Shown: piece after piece, positions 5,892-12,857 of the stretch
Layout: each line of letters starts with the position of its first letter
How positions within the stretch are numbered: the first letter of the stretch is position 1
Source: WHSM01 sp050701635
GTDB taxonomy: Bacteria > Actinomycetota > Actinomycetes > Mycobacteriales > Micromonosporaceae
Direction of reading: 5' to 3'
DNA: 13,036 nt
Assembly: GCA_050701635.1 (NCBI GenBank)
Contig: JBOGDF010000144.1
Span: 1-13,036, forward strand
Translations under genes and position numbers: made by a program
The notes under the pieces: generated by a model
What the model was told of the DNA's origin: nothing
What the model saw: the letters and a program-made list of their open reading frames with translations, nothing else
Database searches by the model: none

Positions 5892-7102
5892 GCCAGCCGG
5901 ACCTCGAACCGCGCGCCCCACTTCCGGGCGAGCATGGCGATCCGCTCGTTGAGGTCGACGAGTTCAGCGCGGCGTACGGCGAGACGCTGACGGAGACGCT
6001 GAACCTGATAACTGGGAGTCGGGGATCGACCTTGAGTCGCTCTACCAGCGTCTTGAGTCGGAAATCGCGCCGGCGATCGAACAGGAGCGCCGGATCCAGG
6101 AGGTGGTGCGCCGGGAGCTGTTCCCGATGCTGGCTGCGGCAGCGGATGCACCGCCGGAAGCAGGAGTCCACACCGCGGTACCCGCCGATCTGCAGGAGGT
6201 AACCCGTAAGGTGCTCTTCAGCGGGCAACTGGAAACCTGCGATGGCACCACCGTCACGCACGACACGCTGCTGGTGACCGTCACCCAGATCGGCATCTGC
6301 CTGGTCAGCTACCAGGGCCACGAGATGGCGCTGTCGCAACGGCTATTCCGCCGCGACCTACGGGTCGGCGCTCCAGATCCGACCGAGGAAGTCCGAGAAC
6401 TGCTGGAGCGTCGCCAGTCGCGCACCGCAACCGGCGTAACCGACCGGCACGACACGCTATCCGAGCTGGGCCGACGCGGCATCATGAGCTACGCCGAGCG
6501 AGCCACACTGCTACACCGCTCTCAGGCCGCGTGGCGGATGGGGCACGGCAATCCGGTCCCGTACGAGCTGCTGACCGGCAGCGGCAGCATGGACCTGCTG
6601 GGCGAAGCGATGAAGGTGCTGGATGAGCTGATCGACTACCAGCAGTTCGTATTCGTCCCTTCGGCGATCAAGGACAGAGTCCTACTCACTCTCGGGGCGG
6701 CGCTGCACCCGCTGGAGTACGCCGTGGTGTACACGGGCGAGACGGCGATGCGTCGAGTGGTCAACGGTGGACATTACGGCGAGGGCTGGCACCGCCGGGC
6801 CGAACAGTTCGTGGAACGCAATGGCCCGAAGGTCGCCGTCGGCGCATACCGGGCCGGTCCGCATAGCCCCGCTACCCCATTCTTCGCCCACGTCGACCGG
6901 GTACATGAGGCCGCGCACGTTGCGATGGCCGACTCGCTACTGCAAGAACACCGCGGGTTTCCGCTCTCGATCGACCTGGCCGACGCCGCCTGCCGGGCGG
7001 TGTTCGGTGGCGGCGCGTTCGATGACGCCCGTCACCGCCGCCTACCAAACCCACGGTGAGCCGGCCCGCTACCTCACCGAACGGCAGACCCGTCCCCACT
7101 AA
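5888..7102 (+). CDS. NurA-like nuclease, with two apparent compensating frameshifts
   Basis: NurA nucleases pair with HerA ATPases to resect DNA ends. The start is GTG 5888 (SD GGGAG 5876-5880, 7-nt spacing). The N-terminus lies in frame 2 (VSQPDLEPR to ETLTETLN), the body in frame 1 (DNWESGIDLESLYQRLE onward), and the C-terminus again in frame 2 (VTAAYQTHGEPARYLTERQTRPH, TAA 7100-7102). Adding one C at 6004-6005 and removing one from CCC 7028-7030 gives a continuous protein of about 404 aa. As sequenced, frame 1 ends at TGA 7057-7059 and its only in-frame starts (GTG 6103/6106) overlap their SD. NurA-like marks are the DGT motif (6241-6249) followed by hydrophobic strands, and a C-terminal helix pair DRVHEAAHVAMADSLLQEH / FPLSIDLADAACRAV, like the NurA Ah/YP region. 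It sits directly before a HerA gene, which supports the call. The NurA assignment is by motif and context and is moderate. Confidence 0.62.
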
Positions 7103-7113
7103 AGACCCCACTT

Positions 7114-7118
7114 GGGAG
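7114..7118 (+). promoter_or_regulatory. SD fixing the herA start at 7125
   Basis: GGGAG at 7114-7118 lies 6 nt before ATG 7125. The longer in-frame start at GTG 7056 overlaps the probable C-terminal coding part of the nuclease gene (to 7102) and has no SD, so 7125 is preferred. The gap from the corrected nuclease stop is then 22 nt. Confidence 0.6.
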
Positions 7119-7124
7119 TGTCAC

Positions 7125-9008
7125 ATGAGCGTTGAACCGGACAACGTGCATCCAAACGGCGACGGCTCGCCCGCGCCCGCAGGGCAGGCAACGACTGATG
7201 GTGATCGGTTGGCCGGGATCCGTGGCCTGCCGGCGTGGCAGGAACCCGTCGCCTATGTCGGGTCCGTGGGGCGAACCATGTTCGACACCCAGGGCGCCAA
7301 GGACAACTCGCTGACCGTACTGTTGCCGTTCGACTGCGTGCAGAAGGTCCCGGCTCAATCGCTGGTCCGCATCGTCAGCCAACCGGACGAACGGGAGTAC
7401 CTCGGCATCGTGGTCGCCGGCCCGTTCGCTGAGCCTGACGGGCTGCGGGCCGACGCGCCGGCGCTGGTCACCACCGCAGTCCAAGGCGCAACCTTCATGC
7501 CCCGCTACCACGGGCGCGTTCAGGTGGAACTGCTCGGCGAGCGCAGCGGAGAGGGCACCTTGATGCCACACCGGCTGCGGCCGTTGCCGAACAGCCCGGT
7601 CTTCGTCCTGGACAGCCAGGGCACGGCCGACGTGCTGCGTGTAGACGGCACGCTGCATCTCGGCGTCGCCGTCGGCGACGAGGCGATCGAGGTGAAGGTC
7701 GACGGGTCGAAGAAGGGCGTGTTGCCACGGCACACCGGCGTCCTGGGCACCACCGGTGGTGGAAAGTCGACCACTGTGAGCCGCCTTATCGAACAGGCAG
7801 CCGACAGCGGATGGGCAGTGCTGCTCTTCGACACCGAGGGCGAGTACACGCAGTTGAACGAGCCGACCCAGGACCCGACCATGCTGGCTGCGCTGCGCCG
7901 CCGTCAACTGGAACCGCGCGGTGTAGGTAACACGGTGATCTACCGGCTGGTCGGCAAGGAGACCACAAACCCGAGCCACCCTGACGTACGCGAGTTCAGC
8001 CTGCGGTTCGCCAGCCTGTCCCCGTACGTCGTCGAGGAGTTGCTCGACCTCAACGACGCACAAAAGGATCGGTTCGACAAGGCTTACGACACCGCCAAGA
8101 TGCTGATGCGCGATCTCGGCATCTTCCCCACCAAGCAGGGCAGCACCACTGATGCCGAACAGGAACGGGAGGCGTTCGAGCTCAACGAGTTCGAGACCGG
8201 ATACCCACGGATGCGCCTGGAGCACCTGCTAGACGTAGCCCAGATGATTCACGACAAGGTGAGCAAGACCGAGATCAATCCGCGGTTCTGCCGCGAGTTT
8301 CACGCCGCCTGGGCCGATAACAGGACCAAGGCCACCATGACCCAGCGGATCGAGGCCGCCGCCAGCAGCACCAGCAACGCCTTCTCCTGGCGGGCGATAC
8401 TCGGCAAGCTCCACCGGCTGCGCCGGCTTGGCATCTTTGATGTGGCAAAGGTGCCGCCGCCCAACTATGACGCGTTGCTGACCCCGGGCCAGGTGTCGAT
8501 CTTCGATCTGTCCGACACGGATAGCCCGGAGGTCAACAATCTGGTCATCGCCGACCTACTGCGCGGCACGCAGCGTCGCCAGGACGACAACTACAAAGCC
8601 GCCGCAGCCGGCCATGGGGAACTGGTCAAGACGCTCATCGTTATCGAGGAAGCCCACGAGTTCCTTTCGGAGGACCGGATCTCGGCAATGCCCAACCTCT
8701 TCCAGCAGGTGAGCCGGATCGCCAAGCGCGGCCGCAAGCGCTGGCTGTCGTTGATGTTCGTCACCCAGCTCCCACAGCACCTGCCGCGTCAGGTCCTCGG
8801 CCTGGTCAACAACTTCGTTCTTCACAAGATCAACGACGTAGTCACGATCAACCGGCTCAAAGGGAGCGTCGCCGGTATTGATGAAGGACTCTGGATCCGA
8901 CTGCCGGGACTTGCCCCGGGGCAGGCGATCGTCAGCTTCTCGTCGATGGCGCGGCCGTTGCTCGTCGCCGTCGATCCGACCCCGGCGCGGCTGCGGATGA
9001 TCGACTAG
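7125..9008 (+). CDS. herA: HerA-type hexameric DNA translocase ATPase (HAS-barrel, DUF87)
   Basis: 627 aa, a FtsK/HerA-superfamily P-loop ATPase expected to form hexamers that pump double-stranded DNA into a partner nuclease. Residues about 40-185 look like the HAS-barrel. Walker A is GTTGGGKST at 208-216. The strand LLFDTEGEY (about 234-240) matches HerA's conserved DxxGEY motif. A long helical insert (about 300-430) precedes Walker B LIVIEEAHEF at 504-513. The arginine-finger segment SRIAKRGRKRW is at 530-540 and the sensor segment VTQLPQHLP at 546-554. All catalytic elements are present and no frame break is seen. It follows the NurA-like gene closely, matching the HerA-NurA pairing of archaea and some bacteria. 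HerA ATPases also pair with SIR2 or DUF4297 effectors in phage defence. Its last 77 nt overlap the convergent methyltransferase gene. Confidence 0.9.
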   Translation: MSVEPDNVHPNGDGSPAPAGQATTDGDRLAGIRGLPAWQEPVAYVGSVGRTMFDTQGAKDNSLTVLLPFDCVQKVPAQSLVRIVSQPDEREYLGIVVAGPFAEPDGLRADAPALVTTAVQGATFMPRYHGRVQVELLGERSGEGTLMPHRLRPLPNSPVFVLDSQGTADVLRVDGTLHLGVAVGDEAIEVKVDGSKKGVLPRHTGVLGTTGGGKSTTVSRLIEQAADSGWAVLLFDTEGEYTQLNEPTQDPTMLAALRRRQLEPRGVGNTVIYRLVGKETTNPSHPDVREFSLRFASLSPYVVEELLDLNDAQKDRFDKAYDTAKMLMRDLGIFPTKQGSTTDAEQEREAFELNEFETGYPRMRLEHLLDVAQMIHDKVSKTEINPRFCREFHAAWADNRTKATMTQRIEAAASSTSNAFSWRAILGKLHRLRRLGIFDVAKVPPPNYDALLTPGQVSIFDLSDTDSPEVNNLVIADLLRGTQRRQDDNYKAAAAGHGELVKTLIVIEEAHEFLSEDRISAMPNLFQQVSRIAKRGRKRWLSLMFVTQLPQHLPRQVLGLVNNFVLHKINDVVTINRLKGSVAGIDEGLWIRLPGLAPGQAIVSFSSMARPLLVAVDPTPARLRMID

Positions 9009-10329
9009 ACGGAGTGGCCTGGTCGGGACGACGGCAGAACACCAACACGTACTCCTCACGCATCCTCTCCCCGAACTTCGCCTCCAGGTACGGCATGACC
9101 CGCCTGGCGTCGTGGATCGTGCGGCTGTAATGCGCCCCCAGATGGAGCCGCCCGCCACTCACGGCCGGTGCGAGGGTGTGGAAGATCTCGTGCGTAGGCA
9201 CCGGTACCCGCCGAATGTTCGAGGGACACACCACCACCACTACATGGCCGCCCGGCCGGGTCACCCGGGCGGCCTGGGCGAACACGGCCGCCATGTCGCT
9301 GAAGTAGCGGGACACCACCCACGCCCGCTCGGGCGTCTCGGCCAACGCGGCCACCACCGCGTCGACTGACTCGTGGCCGCTCGCAACGGGAAGGGGCTGG
9401 GTCGGCGTGGCGGCGGCCAAGGGGGCGCGGTCGCTGCCGACGTACCGGCGAGCATGCGACCGGTAGTTTTCCGGGCTGATGTCAAACACATCAGACAGCC
9501 ACGCCACCGCGAAAGCATGAGCGCGTGGATAGTCCAACGCGGACACATAAGGCGGTGAGAAGAACACCAGATCAACCGCGCCGCCGGACAGGGTGAGGGC
9601 GCGGGCGTCGGACCCCACCAAGCAGGCTGGGTACGCCACGGCGGGCAGCGCCTCGGCAAACTGCGCCATCAGCCGCGACGCTCGGCGCAGCCCCCGCAAG
9701 AACCGGGACACGGTCAGGGGATCTTCGGTCCATTCCCGATAGTGATGCCTGGAGTGGACCAGGTCCCGTGCGTTCGCTACTGACGTACGGCCGACGATCA
9801 GCGAGGAGAACACCGTCCAGGCCAGCCGCCGCAAGGGGCCGTCAACGGCGAGGCGCCTAATGAGCTGGCGCAACCGCGAAAGGTCGGCGGAGACCTCGGC
9901 GCGGAACCAATAGTCGAGCCGTGGGAGATCCGGTCGCCAACCATCATCGGCGGTACGGGGTGCGAGACGTTCCACCTCGTCCGCAAGGTCGTCGATAGCG
10001 CCGGCGTCGGCCGGGGTGGCTTTGGCGAGGGCCACCATGCGCGCCAGCGGGTCGATGTCGACTCCCTGCCCATACCGGCCGGCCAACGCGGCCTCGACCA
10101 ATGTAGTGCCCGACCCGCACATAACGTCGAGGACAACGTCTCCAGGGTCGGTAAAAGTGTCGATCGCCCAACGGGCCAATGGTGGGGGGCATCGAGCGGC
10201 GAACGCGTGCAATGCATGTGTGGCGTACAGGTTTCCCGACGCGGAAAAGTCCAGCGCGCCCGGCGGTAGTTCCTCGCGATGCCGGTGGCAAATCACAGCC
10301 GGGGTCCGGATCTCAACTGTATCGTTCAT
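8932..10329 (-). CDS. N6-adenine/N4-cytosine DNA methyltransferase
   Basis: 465 aa SAM-dependent DNA methyltransferase. Motif I is DVMCGSGTT at 68-76, followed by the acidic SAM ligand region GVDIDP (about 89-94). Catalytic motif IV is SPPY at 258-261 in VFFSPPYVSALDYPRAH. The order I then IV, with about 165 residues between, suggests the target recognition part lies between them, as in alpha-class amino-methyltransferases. The N-terminal stretch HALHAFAARCPPPLARWAI resembles the motif X region. The last 30 residues are Arg/Ser/Ala-rich, low in complexity, and are encoded opposite the herA 3' end. The ATG overlaps the preceding ORF stop as ATGA and has only a weak SD, so it is coupled. No restriction endonuclease is adjacent. 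The HerA-NurA pair may be the effector that reads its mark (inference). Confidence 0.85.
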   Translation of the reverse strand: MNDTVEIRTPAVICHRHREELPPGALDFSASGNLYATHALHAFAARCPPPLARWAIDTFTDPGDVVLDVMCGSGTTLVEAALAGRYGQGVDIDPLARMVALAKATPADAGAIDDLADEVERLAPRTADDGWRPDLPRLDYWFRAEVSADLSRLRQLIRRLAVDGPLRRLAWTVFSSLIVGRTSVANARDLVHSRHHYREWTEDPLTVSRFLRGLRRASRLMAQFAEALPAVAYPACLVGSDARALTLSGGAVDLVFFSPPYVSALDYPRAHAFAVAWLSDVFDISPENYRSHARRYVGSDRAPLAAATPTQPLPVASGHESVDAVVAALAETPERAWVVSRYFSDMAAVFAQAARVTRPGGHVVVVVCPSNIRRVPVPTHEIFHTLAPAVSGGRLHLGAHYSRTIHDARRVMPYLEAKFGERMREEYVLVFCRRPDQATPSSRSSAAAPGSDRRRRATAAPSTRS

Positions 10330-10538
10330 TGACTACCCATCATGTTGAGGCGGTAGTTACGTCGCATATAGTCGGCAGACTCCGGCACCATGAATTCGTT
10401 CAGCTGGATCTCCTCTAGCAGAAACACAACTGCATTGCCATAGTCAGCGGCGGCATGGCCCAAGGCGACGAACATTTCCGTTATGTCATTGGCGAGGCAT
10501 CCGGTATCGGCGCAGCCTGCCGGCGTATCAGCATTCAT
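10326..10538 (-). CDS. 70-residue ORF resembling an AAA-ATPase Walker B fragment
   Basis: The segment ITEMFVALGHAAADYGNAVVFLLEEIQ resembles the stretch around Walker B of AAA_16/Orc1-like ATPases (typically LGEAARDRGTGVVFLLDEIQ), with DE changed to EE. There is no P-loop, sensor or lid, and the last 23 residues (from EFMVPES) do not continue the ATPase. It is linked on both sides by ATGA overlaps, to the phosphatase gene upstream and the methyltransferase downstream, and has no SD of its own, so it is probably translated by coupling. It could be the remnant of a deleted ATPase gene kept in frame, or a genuine small protein. The ORF is likely expressed. The ATPase relationship is only by pattern. 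Confidence 0.55.
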   Translation of the reverse strand: MNADTPAGCADTGCLANDITEMFVALGHAAADYGNAVVFLLEEIQLNEFMVPESADYMRRNYRLNMMGSQ

Positions 10539-11359
10539 GCCGAGGAGTTCTTAGAATCGGACAGACTCGCATCTGTCGCTTGCCGCACGAGCCCGAGGAT
10601 CTTGTCGATGAGGTCTGGGTTGGCGGCGATGGTGGCCCGCGAGTCGAACGTGTGGGGTGCGCCGTCGATATCGGCGACGGTGGCGCCGGCTTCGCGGGCA
10701 ATGATGGCGCCGGCGGCCATGTCCCAGGGGTTGTTGGACAGGATCACGGTTGCGTCGGTACGACCCCCGGCGAGCCAGGCGAGGTCGATGGCGGCGGTGC
10801 CGAACATCCGGACACGCTGGACCTGGCCAGCCAGCAGCGTGGTGACCGCAAGGCGCAGCTGGTTCTTCTGCTGGGCTCCCGCGCCGACGGCGTAGTCGCC
10901 GATGGTGACGATCGCGTCGATCAGGTCGATTGTCTCGCTCACCCGGATCGGCTGTCCGCCAACCTGGGCGCCGTGTCCCTCGACAGCGGTGTAGCGGTCA
11001 CCGAGCAGCGGTAGGTCGATGACACCGAGTACGGGACGTTTGCTGTCGACGAGGGCGAGCGAGACTGCGAACAGGGGCAGGCCGTGGACGAGGTTGGCGG
11101 TGCCGTCGATGGGGTCGAGGACCCACCGAAGATCGCTGTCGGGCCCAGTGGCGCCCTCCTCTTCTCCGATCAGGCCGATCTCAGGCGTCGCGTCACCGAG
11201 GAAGGCACGTACTGCATGCTCGACGGCGTAGTCGAGCTGGGAGGCCATGTCACGGTCGCCTTTGGAGGTGAGGACCCCGGGCGCTTGGCTGCGGATCAGG
11301 GTGCGCGCCGTCTCGACGGCCTCGACGGCGAGCGGCAGCAGGTTGGTGTAGGTCGTCAT
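10535..11359 (-). CDS. inositol monophosphatase family phosphatase
   Basis: 274 aa from ATG 11359. An in-frame extension to 11431 exists, but the ATG at 11359 forms an ATGA overlap with the upstream gene and fits family length. Metal-dependent phosphatase signatures are complete: K33 and D37 in SKGDRDMASQLDYAVE, E66/E67 in IGEEEG, DPIDGT at 82-87, and W212-D213 in NNPWDMAAGAIIAREAGA. The family includes inositol-1-phosphatase, fructose-bisphosphatase-like and CysQ/pAp phosphatases, and the sequence does not decide the substrate. It is the second gene of a - strand operon, after an HTH/DUF5919-like regulator. I have the impression that such regulator-IMPase pairs are common in actinobacteria, so this pair may be a module independent of the methyltransferase. 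Confidence 0.88.
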   Translation of the reverse strand: MTTYTNLLPLAVEAVETARTLIRSQAPGVLTSKGDRDMASQLDYAVEHAVRAFLGDATPEIGLIGEEEGATGPDSDLRWVLDPIDGTANLVHGLPLFAVSLALVDSKRPVLGVIDLPLLGDRYTAVEGHGAQVGGQPIRVSETIDLIDAIVTIGDYAVGAGAQQKNQLRLAVTTLLAGQVQRVRMFGTAAIDLAWLAGGRTDATVILSNNPWDMAAGAIIAREAGATVADIDGAPHTFDSRATIAANPDLIDKILGLVRQATDASLSDSKNSSA

Positions 11360-12243
11360 ACCGGCCGGCTGCGCTTCCATAGCGAGGTGAAGACCTCCTC
11401 GTACACGGGGAAGAGTCCCTGGTCCGGCCATCGACGTTGGATGACGAAGGTGGGCGAGTCCAGGCCGCGGGCGTCGTTGAGGTAGGGCTGCGCGACGCAG
11501 ATGTCGTCGTTCACGAAGATGATGTTATTGCGGACCGTCTCGTCGTAGACGGCCAGCTCGATGTTGGCACGCCGCTCGTCGGGGAGCCTGTCGCGTACGC
11601 GCCGCAGCAGGTGGATGTTGAGGTCAGTGAGGGTCGATAGTCGATGTGGACTGTGCCCCTCTTCGCGTTCGCGGGCCCGGATCGCATCGCCGTTGGGGTC
11701 GAGGAACAGGCAGTGGAACGTCGTGCCTGATTCGGCCAGCTTGTAGAGGCTCTGGTCGGGGTAGTGCTGGCAGAGCAGGTTCAGTGACAGGCCGACCGCT
11801 CGGATCCGGGTGGCGTCGTCGAACAGCGTCTTAGGTGGCATCGCGGACATGAACTCGCCTCGCGTGGCGTACACGGCGGTTACGCCGCAGAAGCGGTCGT
11901 CGCGTGCGGCGTGGTGACTCTGCGTCGGCCGACCGGCTGTCTCCGGCGCCGAGACGGCTTCTCGCTCGCGGTCAGTGATTTGTTCGGTGCTGCAGGGTGC
12001 GAACAGTTCGGAGACGGTCCAGCCGGTGAACATCGTCTCCAGTACGCGGCAGTGATCCGGGTACGGGAGCCCGACGAGCTGGCCTGACTGCCAGCGATGG
12101 AGTTGCACCCTGCTCGGTCCGCCGCCGACCAGGCGCTTATCGATGGCGGCTGCGGCCTTGTCGTACTCGGCAATGAAGGTGCGGTGAGGTTGCCAGTGCC
12201 GGTGCCGCAGCAGCAGCCGTAGTGCGTTCGATCGCGTTGCCAT
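11356..12243 (-). CDS. HTH regulator with DUF5919-like C-terminal domain
   Basis: 295 aa from ATG 12243, chosen over the upstream in-frame start at 12441 because GAGAGG (12249-12254, - strand) is a good SD at 5-nt spacing and the upstream extension is unlike the family. The N-terminal domain (about 1-85: LRLLLRHRHWQPHRTFIAEYDK, PSRVQLHRWQSGQLVGLPYPDHCRVLETMF) is an XRE-like DNA-binding unit typical of actinobacteria. The C-terminal part (about 130-290) has RIRAVGLSLNLLCQHYPDQ, FHCLFLDPNG, LTDLNIHLLRRVRDRLP and LDSPTFVIQRRW, which I recall as DUF5919, probably a ligand-sensing domain. The DUF number is from memory. As first gene of the - strand operon it likely regulates its own transcription and that of the phosphatase and downstream genes. 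Confidence 0.78.
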   Translation of the reverse strand: MATRSNALRLLLRHRHWQPHRTFIAEYDKAAAAIDKRLVGGGPSRVQLHRWQSGQLVGLPYPDHCRVLETMFTGWTVSELFAPCSTEQITDREREAVSAPETAGRPTQSHHAARDDRFCGVTAVYATRGEFMSAMPPKTLFDDATRIRAVGLSLNLLCQHYPDQSLYKLAESGTTFHCLFLDPNGDAIRAREREEGHSPHRLSTLTDLNIHLLRRVRDRLPDERRANIELAVYDETVRNNIIFVNDDICVAQPYLNDARGLDSPTFVIQRRWPDQGLFPVYEEVFTSLWKRSRPV

Positions 12244-12248
12244 GGCAG

Positions 12249-12254
12249 CCTCTC
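12249..12254 (-). promoter_or_regulatory. SD deciding the HTH regulator start
   Basis: On the - strand GAGAGG lies 5 nt before ATG 12243. The upstream 66-codon in-frame extension contains a low-quality N-terminus and the probable promoter, so the short form is preferred. Confidence 0.55.
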
Positions 12255-12303
12255 GTGGCCGCTCGGGGATCCGGGTTAGGTGCTCACACGCTACCTGACG
12301 ATA

Positions 12304-12332
12304 CATAGAAGAAACAGTCAGAATCGCGGTAA
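12304..12332 (-). promoter_or_regulatory. possible promoter of the HTH-phosphatase-methyltransferase operon
   Basis: On the - strand TTACCG (12327-12332) and TCTATG (12304-12309) are separated by 17 bases, about 60 bases before the start codon. An overlapping TATGTA is another -10 candidate. This is the most AT-rich patch in the neighbourhood. The match to consensus is only partial. Confidence 0.3.
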
Positions 12333-12443
12333 GCGCCAGATGGAACAGTGATGCTGTCGCGACGCTACGTGGCGTCGATCGATGCTCACACCTATGACGG
12401 TCACAGCGGTTGAGCACGCCGAGCCGAGCCGTGCATTGCAAGC

Positions 12444-12857
12444 TTGGGGGACCAAGGTGCCGGGGCGAGCAACGTATGCCCGCCGCCGCGTCGGGTTCCG
12501 GGCGCGCTCGTCGGCTTCCTTGAGGTCGCGGGTGTCAACGACGAGGACATCCACAACACACGGAGCGTGCTACGGCGGCACGCTCCGTCTGCTCCCGCCG
12601 ATATGGCGTGCCGGGTGTGCGGCAGTCCGGTGCCGTGTGTGCCTGTGTTACTCGCCAGCGATCTGGTGGCGCGTTGTTGTGAGTCTCCTCGGTGCGGTAC
12701 CGCCAGTCGGGCTGCCGTGCCGAGTGCGGAGAGCGACGCCCAGCCGCCCCGGTCGCGTGTCCTCCCCTCGCGGCCGGGCGGCTGGGCGTCGCAGGCGGAA
12801 CCCGGCACGGCCAATTGGCCACTGTCGGGCTACCCCAACACAGCCAGGGTCGGGTGA
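12444..12857 (+). CDS. uncertain small Cys-motif protein
   Basis: An open frame (TTG 12444 as the earliest start, TGA 12855-12857) contains a middle part that reads like the short zinc-binding proteins of actinomycete mobile elements: VLRRHAPSAPADMACRVCGSPVPCVPVLLASDL, with CxxC then C five residues later. GTG 12567 is a possible internal start, but its SD would be too close. Two long perfect hairpins lie inside the frame (12560-12588 and 12733-12792), which argues against translation through the whole region. The last 35 residues are low-complexity. Treat it as a possible small gene whose ends are not known, or as a remnant. Confidence 0.25.
   Translation: MGDQGAGASNVCPPPRRVPGALVGFLEVAGVNDEDIHNTRSVLRRHAPSAPADMACRVCGSPVPCVPVLLASDLVARCCESPRCGTASRAAVPSAESDAQPPRSRVLPSRPGGWASQAEPGTANWPLSGYPNTARVG
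12560..12588. terminator. 11-bp perfect hairpin, terminator-like
   Basis: ACGGAGCGTGC (12560-12570) pairs perfectly with GCACGCTCCGT (12578-12588) around a 7-nt loop. There is no T-run on the + side. On the - strand the hairpin is followed by the moderately T-rich GTGTTGTGG. GC-rich stems without U-tracts are common actinomycete terminators. It lies about 320 bases upstream of the HTH regulator start, so it could shield that operon from transcription entering from the right. Confidence 0.45.
12733..12792. terminator. 17-bp perfect inverted repeat extending to a 24-bp stem
   Basis: GCGACGCCCAGCCGCCC (12733-12749) is the exact reverse complement of 12776-12792. After a single bulged C, GGTCGCG (12751-12757) pairs with CGCGGCC (12769-12775) with one G-U, leaving an 11-nt loop. 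This is the most stable stem noticed in the window. It may be a factor-independent terminator, or a structured site of a mobile element (single-strand origin or transfer origin). The sequence alone does not decide between these. Confidence 0.5.

Noticed and set aside
6103..7059. NurA-like gene as a simple 318-residue ORF starting at GTG 6103
   Set aside because: The only SD (AGGAGG 6098-6103) overlaps the start codon. Convincing coding sequence in the same frame continues upstream to about 6007, and the C-terminal residues DARHRRLPNPR look out of frame compared with the frame 2 continuation.
7074..8225. Long - strand ORF opposite herA (383 aa)
   Set aside because: HerA motifs are continuous on the + strand. 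The reverse frame has no motif and arises from high GC3 codon usage.
12244..12441. N-terminal 66-residue extension of the HTH regulator
   Set aside because: The family-like N-terminus begins at ATG 12243 with a good SD. The extension overlaps the promoter-like AT-rich patch.
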